Assembly (NCBI GenBank): GCA_046727435.1
Contig: JBKPCR010000189.1
Span: 1-14,025, forward strand
From: CAVPRW01 sp046727435 [NCBI: bacterium]
GTDB lineage: Bacteria; Tectomicrobia; Entotheonellia; J063
Direction: 5' to 3'
Length of the DNA stretch: 14,025 bases
A program made the translations under genes and the position numbers. This document shows, piece by piece, positions 7,871 through 13,129 of the stretch; positions within the stretch are counted from its first letter, which is position 1; the number at the start of each line of letters is the position of its first letter. The notes below the pieces were generated by a model. That model did not search any database. It was not told where the DNA came from and worked only from the letters and a program-made list of their open reading frames with translations.

Positions 7871-7877
7871 GTACTTG
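7868..7877. promoter_or_regulatory. Palindrome on the -35 region, possible operator
   Basis: CAAGTACTTG is a perfect ten-base palindrome that overlaps the last three bases of the -35 box of the acyl-CoA dehydrogenase-like gene. Its position would suit a dimeric repressor or activator. No regulator gene lies beside it. Confidence 0.35.
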
Positions 7878-8386
7878 AAATTACAGTGCTCATTAGTAGG
7901 CTGGAAGGAAAGGGTCATGGGCACCGCATGAGCACGCCTATACAGTGGTGCTCGGGTTGGAGAGAGGGAAGCACCGCTTTAGCTTGTTAATTCACGGCAC
8001 TCCGGTCGCTGTGTAGGTGAACACACGCTGGTTATTTCTACACAGCCGGGTTTGACTATGATCTCCAGGCGATAGGGTGCGCCAACGCCTGCACTGGCGC
8101 CAAGGTTATGTTCTAATGTTCCCCCGATGCAGGCACGGATTTTGCTCCCAAAATCGAAGTTTGCGACAGAACCCGAATTAGAGCGGAGACAGAACCAGGT
8201 CCCTGAGCATTTGGGGGTGGAAAGATCATGACTATCTCGAAGCGACCACATCCAGATCGCTCGCCTGGAAGATCGAACGATTTGACTAGGAAAGGAAGAG
8301 GAAGCCCGCGCCCGAGCGTGGCGTTCTTCTTTCCTTAGGCCGTTTCCAGGCCGTTTCCCCCTCAAGGCCACCGCGGTGCATGATCA
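7871..8386. other. Non-coding gap between divergent acyl-CoA dehydrogenase-like and MFS genes
   Basis: About 515 bases without a credible gene. The only long frame (minus, 7979-8371) has no ribosome site and no resemblance to any family I know. The stretch holds an imperfect inverted repeat (8289-8334) that shares sequence with the intergenic repeat near 10985, and just after it a tandem AGGCCGTTTCC (8337-8347 and 8348-8358). Confidence 0.5.
8289..8334. repeat. Imperfect inverted repeat containing dispersed block CCCGAGCGTGG..TTCTTCTT
   Basis: Outer arms GGAAAGGAAGA and TCTTCTTTCC pair with one bulged G around an inner GCC/GGC and CGC/GCG stem, giving a hairpin of about 45 bases. The block CCCGAGCGTGG (8311-8321), two unmatched bases and TTCTTCTT (8324-8331) recurs at 10985-11005, a 19 of 21 match. 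The pyrimidine-rich 3' side could let it end transcription, but it is not a clean U-run. Confidence 0.5.
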
Positions 8387-8415
8387 TTGACACTGCGGCT
8401 TAACCCCACTACACT
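8387..8415 (+). promoter_or_regulatory. Promoter of the MFS transporter gene
   Basis: TTGACA (8387-8392), a spacer of exactly 17 bases and TACACT (8410-8415) form a good sigma-70-type promoter. The start would be near 8422 and the leader about 95 bases long. Confidence 0.6.
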
Positions 8416-8515
8416 CGCGTCGTGACGACAAACCCTTTCACTCCGAGGTGCTCGGTGGCGCGAGGACACACGCCACACTGGCAACCCATCAGCGTCCTTT
8501 CAACAGGAGAAGCTT

Positions 8516-9823
8516 GTGGGAAAGGTCGTTGACATGGCGAAGGGAACCTTGAGTCGGCTCGCGCTGAGCTTACCCCCTGCGCTCTACTACCCGGGTTATC
8601 GGGCGTACTGGCTCGGACTTCTGGCTTCGGTCGGTGGCTTTCAAATGCTACGCTTCGGCCAATCCTGGTTGATCTACCAACTCACAGGCTCTCCCTTGGC
8701 CCTCGGCTATGTGGGACTCGCTAGCGGTGTGTCGGCCATTGGTCTCAACCTCTTTGGCGGGGTGTTTGCCGACAAATTCGACCAACGCCGCTTGATTATG
8801 ACCACTCAGAGCCTCACCGCCGGCCTCATTTTTGTGCTGGCGACCCTGACGCTCCTCGATGCCGTCCAGGTCTGGCACGTGGTGGTCATCGCCTTGGGCG
8901 TGGGTGCGGTAGAAGCCTTCGACGGGCCAGCCCGTCAGGTCCTCTATCCGCATCTAATCGACCGTAGGGTCATGGTCAGCGCGGTGGCGCTGAACTCCGC
9001 GGTCTGGCAGGGGACCCGCATCATCGCCCCAGCGGTGGCAGGCTTCATCATTGCTTGGGCTGGGACCGCCGTGGCTTTCTACTTGGCTGGCCTGGGGTTC
9101 TTAACCATGGCCACTATGACGTATGGCCTCCGGGTCTCACGGATCACGAGGAAGGGACGGGGCAGCGCTGCCCACGACATCCTGGAAGGGCTAATGTTTA
9201 TCCGGCAGAATGCTGCATTCTCGTTCCTCATCGCCATGACCTTTTTTAACAGCTTCTTCGGCCTGGCGTATATCACGCTGATGCCGGTGCTCGCCGTGGA
9301 CATCCTGCATGTAGGCGCGAAAGGTCAGGGTCTGTTGATGAGCGTGGGAGGAGTGGCTGCGTTACTCACCACGCTGTGGTTGAGCTCGTGGAGCAACGTC
9401 GGGTCTAAAGGGTGGCTGATCATCGGCGGCGGTGTGATGAGTGGGCTATCTGTCGCCGCATTGGGGCTGACTTCTGCATTCGTGGGGTCCTTCCCGCTAG
9501 CTCTGGCCATCATGTTTGTCATTGGCATCTGCAACACCACCTATACCACCTCGATCCAGAGCTCCCTCCAGATGCTGGTCCCAGACGGCATGCGCGGACG
9601 TGTGATGGGTTTCTATGGCGTGACCTATAACATCGTGCCTCTGGGTGGGATGCTGGCGGGCGCCCTGGCCAATCTCATCACCGCACCCTTGGCCATAGCC
9701 GTGGGTGGGCTCGCCGTCGCCGCCTTTGCCATCGGACCAGCCATGATGAACGCAGAGATCCGCAATCTGCGTACCCTGCTGCGTCAGGCCGAAACAGCCG
9801 CAGCATCCCGCATGGAAGCATAG
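8516..9823 (+). CDS. MFS exporter, EntS/MFS_3-like
   Basis: A 435-residue inner-membrane protein with about twelve hydrophobic segments, of the major facilitator superfamily branch that includes the enterobactin exporter EntS and related drug exporters (MFS_3). The start resembles that branch (PGYRAYWLGLLASVGGFQML, then SWLIYQLTGSPLALGYVG). The loop between helices 2 and 3 carries the motif-A form GGVFADKFDQRR (81-92), and EAFDGPARQVLYPHL (133-147) followed by ALNSAVWQGTRIIAPA is typical of the group. The transport direction is expected to be outward with proton exchange. The cargo cannot be inferred, because no biosynthesis or resistance gene adjoins it. Translation begins at GTG 8516, with AGGAGA (8505-8510) just upstream. 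The ATG at 8534 has no site. It appears to be monocistronic. Confidence 0.92.
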   Translation: MGKVVDMAKGTLSRLALSLPPALYYPGYRAYWLGLLASVGGFQMLRFGQSWLIYQLTGSPLALGYVGLASGVSAIGLNLFGGVFADKFDQRRLIMTTQSLTAGLIFVLATLTLLDAVQVWHVVVIALGVGAVEAFDGPARQVLYPHLIDRRVMVSAVALNSAVWQGTRIIAPAVAGFIIAWAGTAVAFYLAGLGFLTMATMTYGLRVSRITRKGRGSAAHDILEGLMFIRQNAAFSFLIAMTFFNSFFGLAYITLMPVLAVDILHVGAKGQGLLMSVGGVAALLTTLWLSSWSNVGSKGWLIIGGGVMSGLSVAALGLTSAFVGSFPLALAIMFVIGICNTTYTTSIQSSLQMLVPDGMRGRVMGFYGVTYNIVPLGGMLAGALANLITAPLAIAVGGLAVAAFAIGPAMMNAEIRNLRTLLRQAETAAASRMEA

Positions 9824-9872
9824 CCACTCGGGCTGATGTCCGTTTCTGTTCCCTGAGCTCGCTTCTGCTCTC

Positions 9873-10040
9873 CTACCGCTGAAAGTTCTGTATCTGCCAA
9901 TACGATTGTGTACACGCACTGTCCCGGTATCCGTATGTCCATGCGCGTCCGGTCCAGGTGCAGACATAACCCAGCACATAGCTTGGGTTTGCGAGTTCGG
10001 TGGAGGTCATGGCGATGGTCGTGTTCGCGGTCTTGGGAGA
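9873..10040 (-). pseudogene. C-terminal remnant of a small Cys/Tyr/Trp-rich protein (tentative)
   Basis: On the minus strand an open frame bounded by a stop at 10041-10043 ends at the TAG of 9873-9875. It gives about 55 residues, the last 30 rich in aromatic residues and cysteine: YVLGYVCTWTGRAWTYGY, then RDSACTQSYWQIQNFQR. This composition is unlike random out-of-frame sequence and resembles tails of small secreted proteins. An in-frame ATG exists (10009-10011), but no ribosome site or signal peptide is visible, so I read it as the end of a decayed gene. The rest of the gap 9824-10327 shows no other gene. Confidence 0.3.
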
Positions 10041-10254
10041 CTAGGCATTGGAGATGAGAGGCTCAGTGCTGGTGGTGGAAATGGATGTCCAGTGGGTATC
10101 CCCCTGTTTGAAGAGCTACCCTGTGTTGTAGATGTACTGCCTGCGAGATCCTTTGCCGAGGTGATAGTGGGCGGCTCTTGCCATATTCGCACATCGGCCT
10201 CCTGGTAAAGTTCAAAAAATTATACCATGATCATCCATCGTATTCATTGGAGAC

Positions 10255-10268
10255 ATATGATATCATAT
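10255..10268. promoter_or_regulatory. AT-rich perfect palindrome upstream of the 117-residue membrane protein
   Basis: ATATGATATCATAT is a 14-base perfect palindrome lying 60 bases before the start codon, in an AT-rich stretch (10205-10275) that contrasts with its surroundings. It may be an operator or part of the promoter. I could not assign clear -35 and -10 boxes. Confidence 0.35.
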
Positions 10269-10327
10269 CTAAGGTTCTGAGTAGAAGTGGTATCCGAAGC
10301 GCAGGGAAGAGTCTAAGGAGGTGTTTC

Positions 10328-10681
10328 ATGAAAGTCCCCCCGTGGTGTAAACCAGCCTTTTGGGGAGTCGTCGTCGGCGCGTTGGGGATCATGATCCTCG
10401 GCTTTGCCTGGTGGGGCTGGGTCCTTGGCAGCACCGCTGAGCGTATGGCCAAAGCCCGTGCTGACGAAGCCGTGACGGCCATGCTTGTGCCCATCTGCGT
10501 GGAGAAATTCATGGGGCAGGCCGATGCGGCGATGAAGCTCACAGAATTCCAGCGCAGCGCTTCATGGCAGCAAAGTCAACTGATTGAACGAGGAGGGTGG
10601 GCGACCGCGACGGGCAGCAAAGACCCGAATACGGCGGTGGCGCGTCTGTGCGCCCAACAGCTCGTGAACCGCAAAACCTAG
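10328..10681 (+). CDS. Small single-pass membrane protein of unknown function
   Basis: A 117-residue protein. After a short start (MKVPPWCKPAFWG) residues 12-34 form one hydrophobic segment (VVVGALGIMILGFAWWGWVLG). The rest is a soluble tail: TAERMAKARADEAVTAMLVPICVEKF, then QRSASWQQSQLIERGGWAT and AVARLCAQQLV. I have the impression that this layout (PPW..PA, a GGW-type turn after the membrane helix, a PICVEKF motif, a GGWAT motif) recurs in unannotated bacterial proteins, but I know no function. Two tail cysteines (Cys57, Cys108) could pair if the tail is periplasmic. The ATG at 10328 has AAGGAGG seven bases upstream. The open frame further back (from 10178) lacks a site and is discarded. 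A strong hairpin follows 33 bases after the stop. Confidence 0.82.
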   Translation: MKVPPWCKPAFWGVVVGALGIMILGFAWWGWVLGSTAERMAKARADEAVTAMLVPICVEKFMGQADAAMKLTEFQRSASWQQSQLIERGGWATATGSKDPNTAVARLCAQQLVNRKT

Positions 10682-10714
10682 CCTGCTCACAAGCGCAGAA
10701 CGAAGGAATCCACA

Positions 10715-10745
10715 AGCCCCGCCACGTCTACACGTGCGCGGGGCT
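10715..10745 (+). other. Strong hairpin after the 117-residue gene
   Basis: AGCCCCGC (10715-10722) plus CACGT pairs with ACGTG plus GCGGGGCT (10738-10745), a 13-pair stem with one bulged C and a four-base loop. No run of T follows (CATCATAGG), so it is not a standard intrinsic terminator. It could protect the mRNA 3' end or act with Rho. Confidence 0.5.
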
Positions 10746-10903
10746 CATCATAGGCGCGCCGCGCATCAGCATCCCTACGAGTGCAAATAATGGTGGCGCT
10801 ATCAAGGATTGCCTCATACCTCCACCGGATACAAAGAAGTCCAAACGAGCCAGAACCCCTCATTCGCACCTATATGCATCTCATCACACCATCCCTCACC
10901 TTT

Positions 10904-11016
10904 TCTCGAAGGACAACGCCTGTTCGCGCAGCTGCCAGACCACCAATGAACAGGACGTGCCATCCCCTCTTTTACCCCACCTCACCCGAGCGTGGGATTC
11001 TTCTTGCCTGAGCTCG
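10904..11016. repeat. Intergenic repeat, fullest copy, with internal terminator-like hairpin
   Basis: The left block TCTCGAAGG plus CGCCTGTTCGCGC (10904-10929) is repeated at 11832-11857 with 24 of 26 matches. The right block CCTGAGCTCG (11007-11016) recurs at 11879-11888 and at 9852-9861. The middle block (10985-11005) recurs at 8311-8331. Inside it CCCACCTC and GAG-C-GTGGG form a hairpin (10976-10996, loop ACCC) followed by ATTCTTCTT, which may end plus-strand transcription. The shared pieces suggest degraded copies of one dispersed non-coding element. No transposase or clear terminal repeats are seen. Confidence 0.5.
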
Positions 11017-11165
11017 TCCTCCTCACACCGCAGTCTTCTTATCCAAAGATTTGAGAAGTCTTCATAACGATCTCTTCCTTACCGGCATCCCCTATGCACC
11101 GCTTCGCTGCATCTCAGCGACCGTTCCCATCAGCCACGATAGCTCTACAGTAGAGATGAATATGG

Positions 11166-11182
11166 TTCATGATTTTCATGAA
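11166..11182. promoter_or_regulatory. Inverted repeat upstream of the 88-residue gene promoter, possible operator
   Basis: TTCATGA-TTT-TCATGAA is a perfect seven-base inverted repeat with a three-base centre, ending 16 bases before the proposed -35 box. This is a suitable place for an activator or upstream operator. Confidence 0.45.
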
Positions 11183-11198
11183 AACAATTCGTTGGATT

Positions 11199-11226
11199 TT
11201 TGCATGATGAGGGACAATATTATATA
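11199..11226 (+). promoter_or_regulatory. Promoter of the 88-residue gene
   Basis: TTTGCA (11199-11204) and TATATA (11221-11226) are 16 bases apart in an AT-rich island. The start would be near 11233 and the leader about 58 bases. A second inverted repeat overlaps the -10 box. Confidence 0.45.
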
Positions 11227-11240
11227 CCAAGCGGTTGGTA
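11225..11240. promoter_or_regulatory. Inverted repeat across -10 and start point, possible operator
   Basis: TACCAA-GCGG-TTGGTA is a perfect six-base inverted repeat that begins in the -10 box and covers the likely transcription start, where a bound dimer would block RNA polymerase. As RNA it would be only a partial 5' hairpin. Confidence 0.4.
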
Positions 11241-11290
11241 GATCGGACCGCATAACATCAAGCATGGTTGTCTATAAGAAGGAGAGCAGG

Positions 11291-11557
11291 ATGCACACCC
11301 ATGGACATACTACCGTATGGGGAACCCACATCGGCGTCGGCCGCACCGGTGACGTGAAAGGCTGGTACCAGCAGCTCCGAGACTGGTGGGCAGCGCGCAA
11401 AGCTGCACGCCAAGAAGCGAGACTTGCCTCGCTCCGTGCCTGTTGGGACAGCAAGCGTGAAGTTGTGACACCATTCCGTGCAGAAGCAGCCCCTGAGATG
11501 GCCGCAGCGCAGCATGCCCTCTCCGTGGTCACTATGCTCTACGGTCTTGGCGCGTAG
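11291..11557 (+). CDS. Small basic helical protein of unknown function
   Basis: An 88-residue protein. A His/Gly-rich start (MHTHGHTTVWGTHIGVGRTG) is followed by a strongly basic, tryptophan-containing amphipathic helix (WYQQLRDWWAARKAARQEAR, 25-44), then RACWDSKREVVTPFRAEAAP and a final helix, AAAQHALSVVTMLYGLGA. It has no signal peptide and no clear membrane helix. I cannot place it in a named family. Basic helices of this type suggest binding to nucleic acid or to a membrane surface, but that is a guess. AAGGAG lies just before the ATG at 11291; longer in-frame starts (from 11051) lack a site. Two inverted repeats at its promoter suggest tight regulation. After its stop come a hairpin, a seven-codon ORF and an intrinsic terminator. 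Confidence 0.8.
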   Translation: MHTHGHTTVWGTHIGVGRTGDVKGWYQQLRDWWAARKAARQEARLASLRACWDSKREVVTPFRAEAAPEMAAAQHALSVVTMLYGLGA

Positions 11558-11628
11558 GCGACCGTATCTTCGCAACTCCGGGAACTCCGGCAGCATCCCC
11601 CGGAGACGCGGATCAGATGAGAGGCGAC

Positions 11629-11652
11629 ATGGACGCCAATACCCTATTCTAG
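11629..11652 (+). CDS. Seven-codon ORF abutting a terminator (M-D-A-N-T-L-F)
   Basis: ATG 11629 to TAG 11650-11652 encodes MDANTLF. GAGAGG lies four bases before the ATG, a close but possible ribosome site, and CTCCGG (11585-11590)/CCGGAG (11600-11605) forms a hairpin upstream. The last G of the stop codon is the first base of the terminator stem, so a ribosome ending here would cover the stem. The ORF has the same length, first residues (M-D), last residue (F), stop codon and following GC as the ORF at 12827-12850. Translation is unproven. Confidence 0.35.
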   Translation: MDANTLF

Positions 11653-11682
11653 GCCGTGCTTCCCCGCACGGCCTTTTTCTTT
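11652..11682 (+). terminator. Intrinsic terminator after the 88-residue gene
   Basis: Perfect eight-base arms GGCCGTGC (11652-11659) and GCACGGCC (11666-11673) around a TTCCCC loop, followed by TTTTTCTTT. It is a textbook Rho-independent terminator on the plus strand. Confidence 0.93.
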
Positions 11683-11831
11683 CCCAATCTCATCTCCTCC
11701 GCCCGCCACACCTCTGCCTCTCAGACGGAACAGGTGAGCGTAATGTTACTGTCTAGGGGGACGGTAGCTGACACGCTTTTTCACTTGTTAGTAAGTTTTT
11801 GGAGTGGCTTGGCTGCCATTCCCTGAGAGCC

Positions 11832-11888
11832 TCTCGAAGGCCAGCGCCTGTTCGCGCCGCAGCCGGCACGCTCCCCTCCCTGAGCTCG
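11832..11888. repeat. Intergenic repeat, short copy
   Basis: It shares the left block (11832-11857, 24 of 26 with 10904-10929) and the right block CCTGAGCTCG (11879-11888) with the copy at 10904-11016, but the blocks are only about 20 bases apart here, so the middle hairpin block is missing. It lies directly downstream of the minus-strand gene at 11921-12349. Confidence 0.5.
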
Positions 11889-11920
11889 GCACCCGTTCCT
11901 ATAGCGTTCCGCCCGGATGG

Positions 11921-12349
11921 TTACACCGACCGGAGTGGTGGTCTTTTCGGCCCGCCAGCCTCGAGAGGAAAGTACTTATGGTGGGTCGTCACGCCGAGGT
12001 CCTCAAACAACGTCTCACACGCTCCTGGAGAGGCCCTTTGCACCAGTGTGGCGAAGCGGCTGAGTTTCAGATCGAGGAGCAGGACAAGGGCGCAGAGTTC
12101 CCAACGCTCGATCATCAACCGCACGCAGCCTTCACGGAGCGGTGCCAGCAGGTGCGGCGTGTCATGCGTATTCGTTACCAACGCGGTGGCTTCGTCCTGC
12201 AGCCATGAACGGTATAGCTCTCGCATCGGCTCGAGGCTGGTGATCATTGCGCGGCCGTCAAGGGTTTGCTCTACCCATTCCAGTAGCGCAGAATCATACG
12301 GATGGCCAAGGTGGACATTTGACAATAGGCTCAGCAGGCTGGTGTTCAT
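11921..12349 (-). CDS. 142-residue protein of unknown function
   Basis: A soluble, mainly helical protein that I do not recognise. It starts MNTSLLSLLSNVHLGHPYDS, has an acidic helical middle (ALLEWVEQTL, MRELYRSWLQDEATALV), the stretch LREGCVRLMIERWELCALVLLLDLKLSRFATLV (71-103), which could be a buried helix pair, and a basic proline-rich end (GGPKRPPLRSV). The gene is supported by GGAGGGAG (12352-12359) just before the ATG at 12349 and by a good promoter about 65 bases upstream. The plus-strand frames covering the same bases lack ribosome sites. No enzyme motif, signal peptide or DNA-binding helix-turn-helix is evident. It may be a lineage-restricted gene. Confidence 0.68.
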   Translation of the reverse strand: MNTSLLSLLSNVHLGHPYDSALLEWVEQTLDGRAMITSLEPMRELYRSWLQDEATALVTNTHDTPHLLAPLREGCVRLMIERWELCALVLLLDLKLSRFATLVQRASPGACETLFEDLGVTTHHKYFPLEAGGPKRPPLRSV

Positions 12350-12415
12350 CGCTCCCTCCGTTCATCGCCGGGGTCGGTCAGTTGGTCAGGTTCCAAGGCA
12401 ATTCATATTCTGCTA

Positions 12416-12443
12416 TTCATAGCATATTTAATCATCATGTCAA
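12416..12443 (-). promoter_or_regulatory. Promoter of the 142-residue minus-strand gene
   Basis: On the minus strand a perfect TTGACA (plus 12438-12443) and TATGAA (12416-12421) are 16 bases apart in an AT-rich island. Initiation near 12409 gives a leader of about 60 bases. Confidence 0.6.
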
Positions 12444-12459
12444 ATAATTTATCATACGC

Positions 12460-12719
12460 TTAAGAAAGGATGAGTATGGACCGCCTATCTGGGCGCGATC
12501 TGCACTCGAGGCATGACCACGATTTACCGGAAAATGCGCCACATCTAGCTGGTGGCGGTGCCCCTGCCGCGTGCCCGGGCGCTTCCTCTTTTGGCACTCG
12601 ACCGACGAAGACATCCAGCAGACGCAAGAGGTAGGTACTTAGCTCCAGACCGCCCGACGGAGATGGAAGGCTCGCCCCGGCCGCCGCCGAAGCGCTCGCA
12701 CGCAGGCGGGTTGACCCTC
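12460..12719. other. GC-rich gap with no recognised gene
   Basis: Frames on both strands here are open because the sequence is GC-rich. None has a ribosome site or a recognisable protein, and no repeat or strong hairpin was found. It separates two outward-facing promoters (12416-12443 minus and 12720-12747 plus). Confidence 0.45.
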
Positions 12720-12747
12720 TTGACAAGCGGCAGGGGGACGTTATATT
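12720..12747 (+). promoter_or_regulatory. Strong sigma-70-type promoter of a candidate small RNA / cold-shock leader
   Basis: A perfect TTGACA (12720-12725) and TATATT (12742-12747) are 16 bases apart; a 17-base reading uses ATATTT. It is one of the best promoters in the window, and no ordinary ORF follows it for nearly 400 bases. The predicted start is near 12754. Confidence 0.65.
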
Positions 12748-12826
12748 TAGAAATGGTGGGTCCGAAGGCCCACGGTTTATGGTAGGAATATCCGTGTGGC
12801 AGCAGCCCTTTGAAAGGAGCTCTGCG

Positions 12827-12850
12827 ATGGATACGCCTCCCTGCTTCTAG
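12827..12850 (+). CDS. Seven-codon ORF (M-D-T-P-P-C-F), possible leader peptide
   Basis: ATG 12827 to TAG 12848-12850 encodes MDTPPCF. AAAGGAG lies about seven bases before the ATG, a good ribosome site for so short an ORF. It contains consecutive proline codons, which can slow ribosomes. The stop is one base from the 5' arm of the next hairpin. It matches the form of the ORF at 11629-11652: 24 bases, ATGGA at the start and TTCTAGGC at the end. Translation is unproven. Confidence 0.4.
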   Translation: MDTPPCF

Positions 12851-12893
12851 GCGCGCCGTGTGGGTTGGTGTCCAGGCGGCGCGTATGCTGACA

Positions 12894-12932
12894 CCCCTTC
12901 CGGATGTTTATGACCGGGAGGGGGTTTTTGTT
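12894..12932 (+). terminator. Intrinsic terminator of the candidate small RNA
   Basis: CCCCTTCCGG (12894-12903) pairs with CCGGGAGGGG (12914-12923) over ten pairs including one G-U, with a ten-base loop, followed by GTTTTTGTTG. It is a strong Rho-independent terminator on the plus strand. Confidence 0.9.
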
Positions 12933-13032
12933 GTGTGCCCCTGTTTGCTCGACAGGCTATAGCCTATCTCCTAGAAGTTCCCCATGGTATTTCAGTCGCC
13001 AGCAGTGCACGAGCTTCGCGAGACATCAAGGG

Positions 13033-13070
13033 ACCGCCACGGCGAGACCAAGGCCGTGTGCGGTTTTTTT
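13033..13070 (+). terminator. Intrinsic terminator 60 bases before the cold-shock gene
   Basis: ACCGCCACGGC (13033-13043) pairs with GCCGTG-T-GCGGT (13053-13064), 11 pairs with one bulged T and a nine-base loop, followed by seven T (13064-13070). No gene ends just before it, so it lies inside the cold-shock 5' region. Its 5' arm CCGCCACG (13034-13041) is also fully complementary to CGTGGCGG at 13087-13094, giving two exclusive folds. A small hairpin ATGCGC-CCC-GCGCAT (13071-13085) lies between. Confidence 0.88.
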
Positions 13071-13129
13071 ATGCGCCCCGCGCATGCGTGGCGGCAATCT
13101 CGCACATCACATGTCAGGAGGATCATGTC

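Larger units (their letters stand above)
12754..12932 (+). ncRNA. Candidate ~180-nt structured RNA with an internal seven-codon ORF
   Basis: The unit runs from the promoter at 12720-12747 to the terminator at 12894-12932. It begins with a hairpin (GTGGGTC-CGAA-GGCCCAC, 12756-12773), then has a ribosome site and seven-codon ORF (12827-12850), a hairpin CGCGCCG/CGGCGCG (12852-12858 with 12877-12883), and the terminator. GGTGTC (12867-12872) could instead pair with GACACC (12890-12895), crossing the previous hairpin and touching the base of the terminator. It may be a free small RNA, a leader-peptide attenuator for the cold-shock gene 200 bases on, or both. I know of no matching RNA family. Confidence 0.45.

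Noticed and set aside
7979-8371. Minus-strand 130-residue frame
   Set aside because: No ribosome site, low-complexity basic product and overlap with the inverted repeat at 8289-8334.
10751-10761. TAGGCGCGCCG shared with 12848-12858
   Set aside because: An 11-base match built around an eight-base GC palindrome is not strong evidence in GC-rich DNA. It is not counted with the intergenic repeat.
10328-11557. The 117- and 88-residue genes as a toxin-antitoxin pair
   Set aside because: They are 600 bases apart with a hairpin and a separate promoter between them, and neither resembles a known toxin or antitoxin.
11799-12422. Plus-strand frames antisense to the 142-residue gene
   Set aside because: Long but without ribosome sites, and Arg/Ser/Pro-rich as expected of shadow frames. 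The minus strand has both promoter and ribosome site.
12460-12785. Frames on both strands in the GC-rich gap (minus 12460-12726, plus 12552-12785)
   Set aside because: Ala/Pro/Arg-rich products with no start signals. The plus frame runs through the promoter at 12720-12747.
12935-13129. Longer cold-shock protein starting at 12935
   Set aside because: The extension would span a strong intrinsic terminator and is unlike any Csp. AGGAGG points to GTG 13130.
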